64,000 bases of DNA from the NCBI GenBank assembly GCA_034387635.1, contig JAOANU010000013.1:310001-374000 (forward strand). Reading direction: 5' to 3'. Under the pieces are notes generated by a model. That model was not told the origin of the DNA. It saw nothing but the letters and a program-made list of their open reading frames with translations, and searched no databases. Shown in pieces: positions 32,675 to 45,292 of this stretch. The stretch is from Rhodosporidiobolus odoratus. Lineage: Eukaryota > Basidiomycota > Microbotryomycetes > Sporidiobolales > Sporidiobolaceae. The position numbers and the translations under genes were made by a program. The first letter of the stretch is position 1; every line of letters starts with the position of its first letter.

Positions 32675-35600
32675 ATGTACAGTCACCCATCCTACCCCAC
32701 TCACTTGCAACCCAACTCTTCTCAATCTCCTCCTCAATCTCCTCCTCCTCCTCCTCCTCGACATGAACCCAGCTACACCTCGACTCACCCTCAACCACCA
32801 CAACCACAAGCGCACCACCACCACCACGACCACTGTAAGCTCATCCCTCTCATCCCCTCCAACCGCAACTCGACTCAATCCCGCTTGAATCCGTTCTCCC
32901 TTCACAGCCCACCCCTCTTCCTCTTCCTCGTCCTCGTCCCTCTACCCTTCCTACCCCGCTGCCTCTTCTTCCTCTGCCTCTGCCTCTTCCTCTGCACCTC
33001 CGCCTCCGCCACCTGGCGCACGACCCGCCCACTTCACCACAACCACAGCTCCACCGCCCATTCCTCCCCCACCTCACGGCCTGAACCACCTTCGATCAAC
33101 CCCGTCCACTTACTCTTCCTACCCGTCCTCTCCAGCACCTGCACCTGCACCTGCACCTGCTCTAGCACTAGCTCAACCTCAATCTCAACCTCGACCCCAC
33201 GACGACTGGCGAGAAAGCAAATTCATCTCTGCGTTTTACGGCGGAGGAACTCCGCAAGGTGGGAGCGTCAATGGGAGCGATGCAGGACAGGGATCGCAGG
33301 TACAAGGCCAAGACTACTTTTCTCGTCCGTCGCCTCCCACCCCAGCAGCACCAGCTACGGCAAGCGGAACAGGACCGGCATACCCTTCTTATGCCGTCGC
33401 TCGCTCGGCTTCAACCTCGAATTCCTCTGCGTTCGACAGTGCTGGCACTGGATATGGACCTGGACAAGCTCAAGGTCACGGAGGAGGCTACGCTTCGAGG
33501 CCTTCACCTCCTCTTGCTGGGCAGAATTACTACTCGGCCCCTCCAACCTCGTCTACCGCCTCGACCTCGCACCCAAGTCCGCCTCGAGCATCGAGCGATT
33601 CGTACCAGTCCCATTACTCGATCTATTCGTATCACTCGAACGAGCATGAGGGTGTGGCAGGTGCGAGTAGTAGGGTATCGCCTCCTGCGGTTGGCGGTGG
33701 AGGGACGACTCTTCCTCGATCTGCGTCGCTTTCTCAGCCTAGCGCGCAATTCCAGGCCCAGGCTCAACGATCAGCCTTCTCCTCCTATACGTCTCTGCCC
33801 CCACCTTCGACCTCAACTCCCGCCTACGCGTCCTACCCTCAATATCCCAGCAGAAAGCAATCTCTCAACTCCCTCGCTGCTCACGCCCACGCGCACGCTT
33901 CATCCTCGATCTCTCCTTCGTCCTCTTCTTCCCGCTTCCCTTCACAGTCTCAATCTCAGTCAACCTCTTTCTCCGCCTCCGCCTCTTCCTCAACTCTTTC
34001 CACACAACCTACAATCCTGATGTCCCCTCCTCCTCCACACTCGCATTCTCACTCGCACTCGCACTCGCCATCCCCTTCCCCAATTCCTTCCCCTTCAACA
34101 CCCGCCTTCCCCCCTCTCCCCCTTCATCGAAACCGTTCCATCGATTCAAGTTGGTCAAACCCTACTGCCAGTCCCAGTTTGAGTATGATGAGCGTCGGTC
34201 CGCCAGCATCCTCTTCTTTCGCCTCCAGTTCCGCAGGCATCAACAGCGGATCTTGGGGGTCCACTTCTTCCTCTTCGCCCGAGATCAGTCGACAAAGTTC
34301 CTTTGCCTCGACGCTGAGTCCGCATACTTCTTTCACGTCGTCGTCGCAGTCGCAGTATGCCTCGGGCAGCGGTAGCGGCGGTGGAGGGGCGAGAGGGGGT
34401 CTAGCAACCTCTTCCAGCTCTCCCTCCTCTTCGTTCTTCAATCCCACCTTCACATCAGCAGCAGCAGCAGCAGCAGCCGCAGCCGAAGAATCTGCGGCGA
34501 AAGGCTTGGCGGCGACGGAAAGGGCCGAGGAAGAAGAGGAAGAAGAAGAACAAGACAGAGCGTACCGTAACCCGGCTTTGCTGTCCCACATGGCGGTTTA
34601 TCTGGCGGATCGATTGTCGAGATCGAGGTCGAGATTGGGCAGTAGGGGGACAGGGACGAACAGGCGGGGAGGAGGAGGAGATGGACAGGGTGGGGATCAG
34701 GGGGTTACCGGGTCGCAAGTCGTGGATGCTTTGGTCGAGGGGTTGGGGTTGGGGTTGTCCACTGCCTTTTCAGCGACGCCTACGGCGACAAGCGGTCTCG
34801 TCCCACCACCTCTTCCTGCTTCGCCCTCCCTCTCTGCCGAACCTCAACCTCAAAGTCAAGATCAAGCCCGAGAAATCGCCCTCCGAGTAGGTCAAAGCCT
34901 GGCCTCTCAACTTTGGTTACACGAGATTTCTTGGAAAGGAGATTATCTCCTTCGAGATAGTGATGATCCGTCTTTCGGACTGTGGGGACTTTCGATGGAT
35001 CTACAGGGTGGGGAGGAGCAGGTAGAGCAAGAGGAAGAAGGGGAATTGCCGACGGGTGTTGTGACGGAGTTGACGGGGTGTTTGAGTCCGCTTTGTAAGG
35101 GGTTGACCAAGGAAGCTGAGGTTGGAAGAGGGGAAGGAGAGGGAGTTCGAGGAACTTGTTATGCGGTGGGGTGTCCGAATCGGAGAGGGGCGGTACGTCC
35201 AACTCTCTCTCTCTCTCTTTCCCTCTCCCTCTGCGAGTCCGTCCTGAAGTGCTAGCCGCTCATTGGGTTCCGTCTTGACTCACAGAATGGCTTGCAGAGG
35301 GTTTCTTCGAGTTTGTCAATTTCGGGTCAATCGGGAGTCGAGGCGGTGCGTCTCTTCCCTCCTCGTTTTCCCTGCGTCGCTTCCCTTCCGTCCCCTTGTC
35401 TTCTTCGCTCACGTGTCGCTTGAGCGTACTGCAGGGTACCGAAGCCGAAAACTGGGCCACCTCAGTCCCGTCCACTCTCCTGTCAACCCTGAGCAAACGC
35501 GAAATCGCCTACCAGAACCAAATTTTCGAATTGATCCAAGGAGAAGCAGAGTATGAAGCTGACCTTGCTCTCGTCGAGAGTGGGTTTGTACGACCTCTTC

Positions 35601-38600
35601 GCGCCTCCTCCTCCTCGACCTCCTCCTCCCCCTCCTCTTTACCAGGAGGATCTCTCGACTCCTTCCTCTCCCTAACCCTTCTAAACCTCTCCCAACTTCA
35701 CCAACATTCCATCTCCCTCCTCCGATCCCTCCGAGCTAAACAAGCTGAAGCTCCCGTAGTCAGGGGGATTGGCAAGTTGGTCTTTTCGGCTGCGGTGGAA
35801 TGGGGGAGGGATTATGTGGAGTATACGGTTGGGTTTCCGATGGCGGAGTGGGAGTTGAAGGAGGGGGTCAGGAGGGGGGGGGGGGTGGATAAGGTGGTAA
35901 AGGTACGTCCTCGTTGCTGGCCACCCTCCTCTCTCTCTCTTCTCGGTGCGGCGCGTCAAGCTGTCCCTTTCGTGCTGACTTGGAGACGCTTCTTCTTCTT
36001 CTTCTTCTTCTTCTTCTTCTTCTTCTTCTTCTTCTTCTTCTTCTTTTACGCGCGCGCACGAATCGGGCAGGACTTTCGTCTCCTGCCCCCAGCCCGAAAA
36101 CGAGGTTTCGACACCTTCCATTCCCGACCCACCTTCCGTCTCCTCCGTTACTCTCTCCTGTTGGAACAGATTTTGAAAAACTGCGACGAAGACGACGTTC
36201 AAGAACAAGAGTACTTGAAAGGCGCTTTGCAGTTGGTCAGGGAGCAAGGGTTGGAAGCGGATAGGGGGATTGAGGGGACCAAGTTGAGGGTTAGGGGCAG
36301 GGAATGGGGGAGGGAGTTGAGGAGGAAGGATGGGGGGGATACGGCGGTACGTCGTCTTTTCGTGTCCTCGCTGCGACACTTTCGATTCGATTAGGGTGGG
36401 CTGGGTTGCGGTCGCTGATCTCGTCTTCTTTTTTTGCTTTGCTTTGGGGGATGTATGTCCGTGCAGGATCTCGAGTTGAATCATGAAGACCGACAGTTCT
36501 TCATGTCGGGTAAGGTGTATCGAAGACCTGAAGGGACCGGGTTTAGCGATACGTTCCAAGAGGCTCATTTGGTCTTGTTTGATCATTACCGTGCGTTTTC
36601 GTCTTTTTCCTTAGCTGCTCCTAGTTGCATATCTCGCGGGCCTTGCTGACATCCTATGCTGACTTGGCAGTGATTCTTACCAAACCGCCAAGGGATGATC
36701 GGGATGGGCAGAAGAGGTACCATATGAACCGACGGGTGCGTCGTGTTTTTCTGGTCTCGGCAAGAAATTCCGAGGACCTGACCACCTTGCCCGGGATCCG
36801 TGCAGCCTGTACCCCTCGACCTGATTCAGCTCAGAACTTCCTCTTTCTCCGAGCCTGCTATCCCTCGCTCTTCCGGATTCCACCTCCGCCCCTCCCGTTC
36901 CGCAGGCGCCAACTCTGGCTCCTCCACCGCTCTCCCTACTCTCGCCCCCGTCCCCGAAGCCTACTCCGTCACCAATGGCGGCGGTCCACCCTCCTCTTCC
37001 TCCTCTAGCCTAGTCTACCCCATCTCCTTCTACCAACTCGGTCGATTCGACGGTCTAGTCCATTTTTACGTCGATTCCCCTTCGACTCGGGTAGAATGGG
37101 AAAAGGCTCTCAAGGCTGCTATTGCGTTGAGGTTGACACGGGCGGCGGAGGCTCAGGTGGTTCGATTGGATCCGTTGGCGGATCAGACGTTTGGGACTTC
37201 GGCGATTGCGGTCGGGTCTTTACACACTTCTCCTTCTCTCCATTCTTCTACCTCGTCCTCTTTATCTTCAACCTCGACCTCCGCCTCCGCCACTTCAAAC
37301 CAATTCGGTCGTCCAACCTGTTCAGTCCCCCTCATGACAGTGGATGGAAATTGGCTCATCGTCGCAGGGTGCGCAGAAGGGTTGTTTATAGGCTGGAGAG
37401 GTCGACCGAAAACCATGCAGCAGGTGGTCCATTTGGCTGGGATCACTCAGTGTGCCGTCTTGCCCGAGTTTTCTTTCTTGTTGGTCATCGCCAATCGGGT
37501 TTTGGTGGCTTGTACGCCTCTCTCCCTTTTCCTGCTGGCGTTGTTTTCCTCTGCTTTTTTTTGCCATACCCTGCAGGTGCTGAGCTGACATGGTGTGGTC
37601 GGTTGCAGACGCCCTTGAAGCCCTGATACCGAGTAAGACGGGTAGCAAACTCGATCAAGCATCCAAAGGTCCGTCTAGTCCTTCTCTCCCTCCCTCTCCT
37701 TCCAAAGTAAATTCAACTCACTCTTTCGGCTGGACTTGGCTCGATAGCTCCCCAGCGACTCTCGGGTCAGAAGGACGTTTCGTTTTTCAAGGTGGGAAAG
37801 ATTGGGGATGCGGATCCGAGGACGTTGGTCATTTGTCCGTTTCATTCCACCGTCCTTGCGAACCCGTGACAAGACGCTGACCGCCTTCTTCCTCTTCATC
37901 TTTCGCCACCTCCCCCCTTTCGCCATCCCCGCCCCACCGCAGACGCCAAAAAATCCGGAGTCAAAGAATCCGTCTTCAAGGCTCTCGAACCCGTCTCTCA
38001 AGCTGAGAGAGCTCGAAGTGGGGGTGGATCGGGTCATCGGTTCTTGGGATTGGGTAGTGGGAGACCCGAGTGGTTCAGGACTTATAAGGAGTTTTTCATG
38101 TGCGTTTCTTGGCTTCCCTGTTCTCTTTTTGTCGCTCGCTGCCTTCTCGGCATGACGAGGATGGGAGGCGTTCATGGTTGGGACATGGTCAGGAGTTAAA
38201 GCTGACACGATGCCAATGTGCAGGCCTTCGCTTGTCACCGGGTTGCATTTCCAGCGATCAAAGCTTGCCCTCCTCGGGTCACGAGGAGTGGAGATCATGG
38301 ATCTCGAGTCTATGCGGTTAGTCCCTTCTACCACAGATCGCACTGATTCCTCGCCGGCCCCATATCTCTCGCAATGATCCTGACCCACTTTTCTTCCGAT
38401 AGGACGATGACCGTCCCCGACTTCCCGTCTTCTCGCGGCGATCGCAGCCTCGCATCCTTAGCGAAACGATGCGAAGATGCACAAACGATGGGCATGTTCA
38501 GGTTGGGCGATAGCCGGTTCTTACTCGTCTATTCCGGTGCGTCCTGTTGTCCTTTCTGTCTTTGGCATTCAGTGGCGACTTCTCGGGAGTCGAATTACAA

Positions 38601-39150
38601 CGCCCCGATGCGCTCCGGACACTGACTTTTACCTCGCATGAACAGAGTTCGCCTTTCACGTTGGACGACATGGAGAACCGACTGGAGGACCCTTCATTGA
38701 ATGGGAGTCTAAGCCTGAGTCTGTAGCTTATTGCGCGCCATACATCTGTACGTTGCCGTTGCTCCCGATAGCTCTCTTCCACCCTACTGACGACGGTGCC
38801 ACGGTCGCTGTTCTATGCGCAGTCGCCATCTCTCCTAATTTGATCGAGATCCGCAACGCTTTCACTGGTCGCCTCGTTCGTCTGTTCCTGCCTCGGTCCC
38901 ATACCTCGCCCAAGCTGACCCTCTTCTGTCTCTCTGCGTGTCCTCCATTCGTCCCTTACAGGCCCAGTTCATCACCGGTTCCCACATGCACCTAACCTAC
39001 GACGGTTCCGCCATCCCGACCCCTCCCCGAATTGGCTCATTGGACGATTCCAATTCGGACGACTTGGCCGGTCCAGTCGAGAAGAGATTGCATCTTTCGA
39101 TGAGAAAGGGTCAGTTCCATGTCTTGCATGAGGTGGTGGTGGTGGCTTAG
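32675..39150 (+). CDS. Rom2-like Rho1 guanine nucleotide exchange factor (DH-PH-CNH)
   Basis: Activator of Rho1 in the cell-wall integrity pathway, acting at the plasma membrane. Sixteen exons: 32675-32834, 32908-35192, 35286-35345, 35435-35902, 36071-36346, 36467-36590, 36671-36735, 36806-37511, 37609-37668, 37748-37834, 37943-38099, 38224-38316, 38403-38536, 38646-38747, 38823-38875, 38962-39150; phases close to 1672 aa. Order: ~600-residue Ser/Pro/Tyr-rich N-terminus; a Rom2-type region with SHMAVYLADRLS and RVGQSLASQLWLHEISW; DH domain around 850-1070 (KREIAYQNQIFELIQGEAEY, RPTFRLLRYSLLLEQILK); PH around 1080-1290 (SGKVYRRP, LVLFDHYLILTKPP); CNH from about 1316 (DGNWLIVAGCAEGLFIG, APQRLSGQKDVSFFKVGKI, FRLGDSRFLLVYSEFAFHVG, FAISPNLIEIRNAFTGRL). 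ATG 32675 is the first in-frame ATG. ROM1 and ROM2 cannot be separated. Confidence 0.93.
35991..36045 (+). repeat. (TTC)n trinucleotide repeat in a RhoGEF intron
   Basis: About 18 TTC units inside the 168-nt intron 35903-36070 that splits the DH domain, just upstream of the acceptor region. A CG-alternating stretch (ACGCGCGCGCACG) follows. Confidence 0.9.
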
Positions 39151-39630
39151 GACCCCTGACCCGCTCGCTCTCTCACGTCGTTCTTCCTCTCCATTTCTTC
39201 GCCTACTTTGCCTGATCTCGCCTGTTCGAGCACGTTCCTCTTGCCTCTAGGGAGAGGAAGCTGTACTTACTCGTAGGCTGTGTCGCTTTTCTTCGTTCTC
39301 TTCGTACCCCTTGTTTTTACCGTGTTACACCCCAAGTCGCTCTTTCTTTCCACACGCCCGGCTCTCCAGTGGTTTCTGTCTACTCTTCTGTGCAGTTCTT
39401 TTGGGTTGATTGATTATCTTACGCTACGGTGGGAATAAGCAGTCTGAACTTGTCCTAAAGTCTGCCGTGCTATTCGATTGAGATGTAAACAACACGCCTG
39501 AAAAGCTAATCCTCTACAAGATGCTCGAGTACTGCGCAACGAGACCGACGATGGTAGCAGCAGAAGAGAGTTGAAGGGGAAGCGACGCAAAATTAAAAAC
39601 AAGAAGAGATACAAGGGAAAAGAGAAACGT
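39151..39630. other. Intergenic, convergent 3' ends
   Basis: Lies between the Rom2-like gene and the FMP30-like gene. T-rich stretches suggest UTR or termination sequence; no gene recognised. Confidence 0.5.
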
Positions 39631-41801
39631 CTACAAGTCAACACTCCAATCTACCGGTGGGTATAGTAGATGGAAGGCACGGAGAAAGAGAGAGAGAGAT
39701 GAGCTCACCTTTGACAACATAAGTCTCTCCGATATTCGTCCATCCCATTCTCCCATTCAGACTATCCTCCTTCCTACTGTGCAACGGCAGGACTTTTGCG
39801 GCCTTGATCTCCCGCTTCAGTTCGGTGAGCGCTTCGAGTTCTTCGAGGGTGCTGCCTTCGAAGGTTCCAAAGTGCATGCCTGGGTTCATGATGTGCGCGA
39901 GGCGTAGAAAGGAGGAAGAGGTCGAGGTGAAGGCGAGAAGGTCAGCGGTTTGAGGGAAGGCGAATGAGCGGAGAGGGAACGCACCGATGGTATTCCGACT
40001 TCGTACATCAAGGTGTATGTCAACACCGTCGCCTGGAGATCCATGAGTTGCGCAAGGGAGGTTTTGATGACATAGCTGCAGAATCCGTGAACCAGTAGAG
40101 AAAGGAAAAGAAACATTAGCAGTGTTGCAAGCGCGACCTCAATGCGAAGAACGGATGCACCCTGAGTCCCATGGCTGAAACGAAGCCCATGGTCCCCCCA
40201 CGCCAGATGGGAACGAAAGAGAGGTCGAAAGGGCCATAATTTGCTCCGAGCGAGGCAAAAGCGGGGCAGACGGTCAAAGACCCGTAGAAGGGTCTGTATC
40301 CGGTGTCGCTGCGACAGAAACAGTAGTCAGACTAGCACGAACCACGACAGTGAGCAGACAGATGTCGTGTCTCAGGGGGCGAGAAGGAGAGAGAAAGAGA
40401 CAAACGCACCCAGCGTGATATACCGCACCTTTCCGCACCCACATTCCTTTGAGCCGCTTCTCCCGCTTCGAAACTGGTCGAACGTACCGGCTCGGGTCGA
40501 CCAGCAGAGGCTCATTTGGCGAGTCTTTGGGGGTATCCGAGGTTGACCTTCCTAATGACCGCTGCGCGGACGAGTTCTGAGATGCAGGCTGCTTGGCCCG
40601 GTCGAGGTAGTCTACCGCATGGGAGTCGGAAAAAGGTGAAAGGGAATCTGTTGGTGGGGAGGAGGGAGCGGGCAAGACAGTCGCGGACGACGACGATAGT
40701 TTCTTGACCGCTGTAGGACTGGCTGGTACGAGACGCTCGACAACCCAGCCACACCACAGAGTCGCTCGTTGGTCAAGGACGCCGCGGCCTGGGGATCGAC
40801 AGGAACATTAGTCTCTACCGCTAGGAAAGGGAGAAAACACATAGGGAAGAAAGGCTCCGGTTGCCAGGCGAGCTCTTGAGGGCCGAAGGGGGGTTGATGA
40901 GGCAGGGATATAGCTCACCGGATGTGTGCTGAGATGGTACGCAAGTCACTCGTATTACCTCGCCGTTGTGGCCCTCGATGTCTGTTTCTTCCCACCAGTC
41001 GTGTTCGAACACTCGCGACGCCGGGATACCCAAAGCGGTGAACCAAGGCTTGTTCCCTGTATCGCCGAGATAGCTGAGTAGCTGGAAGGCACTGAGCGCG
41101 ATGGGAAAAGAGCTCACCAAGCCCGACGAAATACTCTGTTTTTGGCCATCGCTCTTTTATGGCTAAGATGGTGGGCAGATCGAGGTGATCATAGCTGTAC
41201 AGCTACAGCATCAGTGGTGTGAGCGCTACCTGCAAAGGGCTACGTCGGAAGACGCGACGCGAAGGATGGGGAAAAGACGTGAAGGAGAAAAAACGCACTG
41301 GTTGTGCGAAATGAACACCATATCGACCGATGGCAAGTCCTTGACCTCACACGGTGGTGCTCTCATCCGTCTCGGACCAAAGTATCCTCCCGGGCCAGCT
41401 CGAGCGGAGAAGATGGGGTCGAAAAGCAGTTTCAGAGTCGAAGGACGAGTTGACGAGGACGATGCCGACGTTGACGGTGAAGGATCCGTCCCCGTGACAG
41501 GTATCTCGACAAAAGCTCCAGCATGTCCGATCCACGTGCCCCGTACGAAGTCACTTTCCGGATCGACCTTCCTCCGCCTTTTCACCTCTTTCCTCCCCCA
41601 ATCTGGCTTGACCACCTCAATATCCTGCACCCCTCTCCCGCTCGATGCCGCTTCCCTGAGCTCAGTCTTGGGTAAGCCGAGCCATGGACCACTGAAAAGC
41701 TCAGACAGTGCGGGAGAGGCGGCGGAAGGCCAGGGGTTGCGATACTTTTTGCCGAGGAGTGTTTGGACGTGGTGAAGCGGTTCGGGCGGCGGGAGGGGCA
41801 T
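39631..41801 (-). CDS. FMP30: FMP30/NAPE-PLD-like metallo-beta-lactamase-fold phospholipase
   Basis: N-acyl-phosphatidylethanolamine-hydrolysing phospholipase D family; the yeast homologue is a mitochondrial inner-membrane protein. Exons on the minus strand: 41299-41801, 41118-41194, 40919-41056, 40410-40788, 40161-40308, 39985-40075, 39709-39879, 39631-39650; phases close to 508 aa from ATG 41801. Motifs: KYRNPWPS, ATWIGHAG-like GTWIGHAGAFVEI, FDPIFSARAGP, the metal-binding HxHxDH as SHNHYDHLDLPT, QHTSGRGVLDQRATLWCGW, HAGDTGYRPFYG and GMHFGTFEGS. A ~80-residue insertion (PAPSSPPTDSLSPF) sits between TLWCGW and the DTGY motif. The frame is open and conserved-looking upstream of 41801 (GHFATTR) to about 41970 without an ATG, so a presequence exon is missing; ATG 42400 with a GTGAGC donor is a candidate. 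Confidence 0.88.
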
Positions 41802-42683
41802 GCGAGTGGTGGCAAAGTGGCCCTCGTGCGCGGTGTCGGAGCGAGTGGAGAATGCGAACAGTAAAGGGAGGTGGAGGATGGGGACCGTCCGCGGAGCTGC
41901 CGGCTCCAGTCCAGGTTGCGGACGAAAGGTTGCGGAGGTCGAGTCGCGAGAAAAGCAAGCTGCCGTCGAGACCTACAGTCGCGCGATTGGCGACAGGGAC
42001 GACGCCTCAGCTGCCTGTACGCGCTGTAGGCTGGACTATCGAGGACGGTAAAACTAGCGCAGTTAATGCGGCGTTGGCAACGAGGCTTGAATCAGGCTGT
42101 AGATGCGAAGACAGGTCTGGCGAAGCTCGTCCTGGCCGGATAGCTGGAACCAACGAGCCTCTGATTAAGAAGGACCTTGACCTAGAACGAGGCGTAAGCG
42201 GAACAAGAAATTGTCAGTTGTGAAAATGCTCACCACGGGCCTCGAAAGTCTACACGAACCCCACCACTATCAAGAGGTGAGCGAACCCTTGCGGCAGGAC
42301 CGGGTCTTGACGGATGCAGCCGGCGCGCGCGAGAAGCGACGAACGCGAGGAAGCCAGCTCACCAGATCCCCGGCCGGCAACGTCCAGACTCGACCTCCAT
42401 GCTGACGGGGTTGATTGCGATGCGTGATAGCAAACAGGGTATACGAAGAGGAGAGATACTGTAGGCAGAGAAAAGACAGGGCACACGATACCAGTTTTTG
42501 AGTCTTGGCGAAAAAGGCGAATTTAGAGTGAACGCGGTGTTTTGAGGTAGAGGGAGATAGAGAGAGGGTCTGTTACTTTTGTTTGTATAGCGGTCGAGAG
42601 AAGGAGAGAAGTGGGCGAGATGGGGAAGGGAGGAAAGGAAGAGAAGAGAAGAGGAGGGTATAGGAGAAAAGAGAATGGGGAAT
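41802..42683. other. Region upstream of FMP30, probably holding its missing first exon(s)
   Basis: Minus-strand frame continuous with FMP30 extends to an acceptor-like GTAG near 41977. The only minus-strand ATG in reach starts MEVESGRCRPGI at 42400. The remainder, to 42683, is presumed 3' UTR of the ornithine decarboxylase gene. Confidence 0.4.
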
Positions 42684-44347
42684 CTAAGCCCGCAAAAGCG
42701 ATCTAATCTTGCCCTCAACCTCCCTCTCAGCATCGATAGTATACCTAACATCACTCCTCCTAAATCCATTGAACTGAGACGCAGCGCAAATAGTATAAGC
42801 GCCCATGTTGTCCCACCTCAACCAATCGCCGACCTGAACCAGTTCGACGGGGAGCATGGCGTTGGACTGGACGCAGTCGATCGAGTCGCAGGTTGGACCC
42901 CAGATGGAGCAGGGGGAGAGAGGAGCGGCAGGAGGTGAGGGAGTGAAGGTCGAGGAGAAGGTGAGGATGTGAGGGTGAACGATTTGGTGGTCAAACATGG
43001 TACTGTTGAAGGACGAGTAGACGCCGTCGTTGATGTAGTCTGCAAAATTAGCATAGGTAGAGTCCGTCAGTACAAGATATAGGTGGGCAGGCGCGTCGGC
43101 TTGGCCAGGAAGTGACAGAAAGAAGGCGACAACGCACACATAGTACTCGGGACGCCCTCTTCATCCTCCAACTCTAGCCCCTCAACCTCCCTCGTCTCCT
43201 CCCTCGCCTTCCGCCTCGCAATGATGTTGGTCGCCAACTCGAACGCCTTACTAACATAATACCTCCCCGGTTCCGCAATAATCTTGACGCCCTTGCCAGC
43301 CCCTTCAAGGGGAAAGTGCTCCTCGATCGCATCGCGCAAGATAGCAGCAATGGCTTCAAAGTTCTCATCTTCGAACCCACCTCCAATATCGAGGAGGTCG
43401 AACGAGAAACCTTCTTCCGCGCCGACTTCGAACGCCCACTTGGCGCGACGGATGGCATCGCCAAAGGTGGTAGGGTCCTTACATCCACTTCCGCAGTGGA
43501 ACGAAATGCCGACCACGTCGACGTTGAGCTGCTTGGCCCTCTTCAACAACCCCCTAACTTCGGCAAGAGGGGCTCCAAACTTGAGTCCGAGACGGCAGAG
43601 ACTGCTCGAGTCGTCGGTGAGGATACGGAGGACCATCTTGGCGTTGGGGTGAAACTTCTTGACCTTGGCTAACTCGTCGGCGTTGTCGAACGTCATGGTG
43701 TCGACTCCGGACTTTTGCGCGTTGCGGATGAACGACGCCGCCTTGCAAGGGTTGGCGTAAATGATCCTCTCGGGCTTGACTCCGAGCGCCAAAACGCCCG
43801 AGATTTCGGGGTGAGAGGCGCAGTCAAAGCCGAGTCCCATAGCGGCCATCAAGCGAAGGACGTAAGGGTCCGGGTTACTCTTGACCGCGAAGAAGGGCAT
43901 GACGCGCTGACCAAGCTCGCGCATCCAGCGCTGGTGCTGAGCGTAGATGACGGCGAGGTCGGCGACGAAGAAGGCGTTCTCGCCGTGGGCTTCGCACGAG
44001 TCGAGGTCGATCTCGGACAAGGCGGCTTCGAAGTTCGACATGATGGATCCGGAGTGGACAATGGGGAGAGGGTCGGCTTCGGGGACGATGGGGGAGGGCT
44101 TGGGAACGGGAGCGAAGGAGATGGACGGGCGCCTCGCAGCAGCGTTGAAGGAGGCCTTGCGAGGGGCGGGTGCAGTGGAAGTAAAGGTGAGAGAGGAAGT
44201 GTACTTGGGCGCGGAGGTTGGGGAGAGTGAGAGTTGGTGCGCGAAGGGTGAGCGAGAGAGAGGCGAGCAGGACAGGCCACCGAAACCGAGGTCGTCCTGG
44301 TTGTTGCCGAAGGGCTTCGCGGCGGCGGGAATGGCGATGGCAGTCAT
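42684..44347 (-). CDS. SPE1: Ornithine decarboxylase
   Basis: PLP enzyme that makes putrescine, the first committed step of polyamine synthesis; cytosolic homodimer. Two exons on the minus strand: 43138-44347 and 42684-43039, joining in phase to give 521 aa. Motifs: FFAVKSNPD (PLP-binding Lys about residue 156), GFDCASHPEI, ERIIYANPCKAASFI, SFHCGSGCKDP, DIGGGFEDENFEAIA, EPGRYYVSKAFEL, MYYINDGVYSSFN and GPTCDSIDCV (catalytic Cys contributed across the dimer), plus GAYTICAASQFNGF near the C-terminus. The ~100-residue Ser/Pro/Ala-rich N-terminal extension before the barrel is longer than in animal enzymes. ATG 44347 (MTAIAIPAAAKPFG) is the first in-frame ATG. Antizyme control is known for this family but nothing here shows it. 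Confidence 0.96.
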
Positions 44348-45292
44348 AGTGTCTTTGTAAATGTCGGTAGTGGGTTGGGTGGAAAGGGAGGAGGATACTG
44401 AGGGACTGTTAAAGTCGCTTGCAGTAGGGCCTCCGGTCGATTGCCGGAAGGACTGTCGAGGACAGCAGGCCGGCCCTGCACAGCGCACCCAAATGTATTG
44501 TCAACTCTCGCGCCACCGGGGCAGAGGATACAAGCGATAGAGGGGGACAGGGGAGAATTGGAGGAGGAAAAAGTTACGCACCGTCGGCCTCTTTGGTTAA
44601 CTGCTGATGCGGCAGCTAGTCGGCGTCCCCCGTTGTGGGCGCCGAACTTGCGGGTGGTATAAGCAAATGAACAAGCGACTGGGCTTGTTCCTTTTAAGGA
44701 GGCTTTGGGAGTTGTGGGCGCGGTTGAGCCCGAGTGGTCGAGGTGAGAGAACGGAGAAGCGAAAGAACGTCGACCTTGGACGCAGGGATGATGGGCGGGT
44801 TGCTCTGAGCAAGTAGGTGAGAGGGTGGCGCAGTAATCTACGCGGTTGCTAGTCTTCTACCGAGACGAGAGCGAGGCGAGCGTTAAAAAGAGGGCGGCGT
44901 CGAGTCGAATTCCCATCGACGCGGGGCAATACAACCTATTTCAACTCCTCTATTCTGACCAAACCTAATGAGCTTATTTCGCTCATTCTCCGACTTGGCC
45001 TCTGCTCAGCTAGTCACATCGCTTAATTCGCTACGGACCGCAAGCCACCACTCCAGCGCAAGCCGCTATGCGCTCAGGCATGCTGTACGAGCCGAGAACG
45101 GGCTGTTGCGGAATCCAGCAGTAACGTAATACCAACACTTTTCTTTTCTTTCTCGAGTAGAACTAGGGGCCCAGTTCGAGAAGTTTGTCTAGCAACCGGC
45201 TAAAGCAGTCGGCACGTCAACGACGTCTCGCCTAACAGACAGTGAGGAGAAAACGCAGGCTCGATTCCAGTTTATTAGAGAAGAGAACGGGT
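44348..45292. other. Intergenic, ornithine decarboxylase promoter and eL43 3' flank
   Basis: Nearly 950 bp without a supported gene. Presumably includes a long 5' leader for the decarboxylase gene. Short frames here have no recognisable content. Confidence 0.45.
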
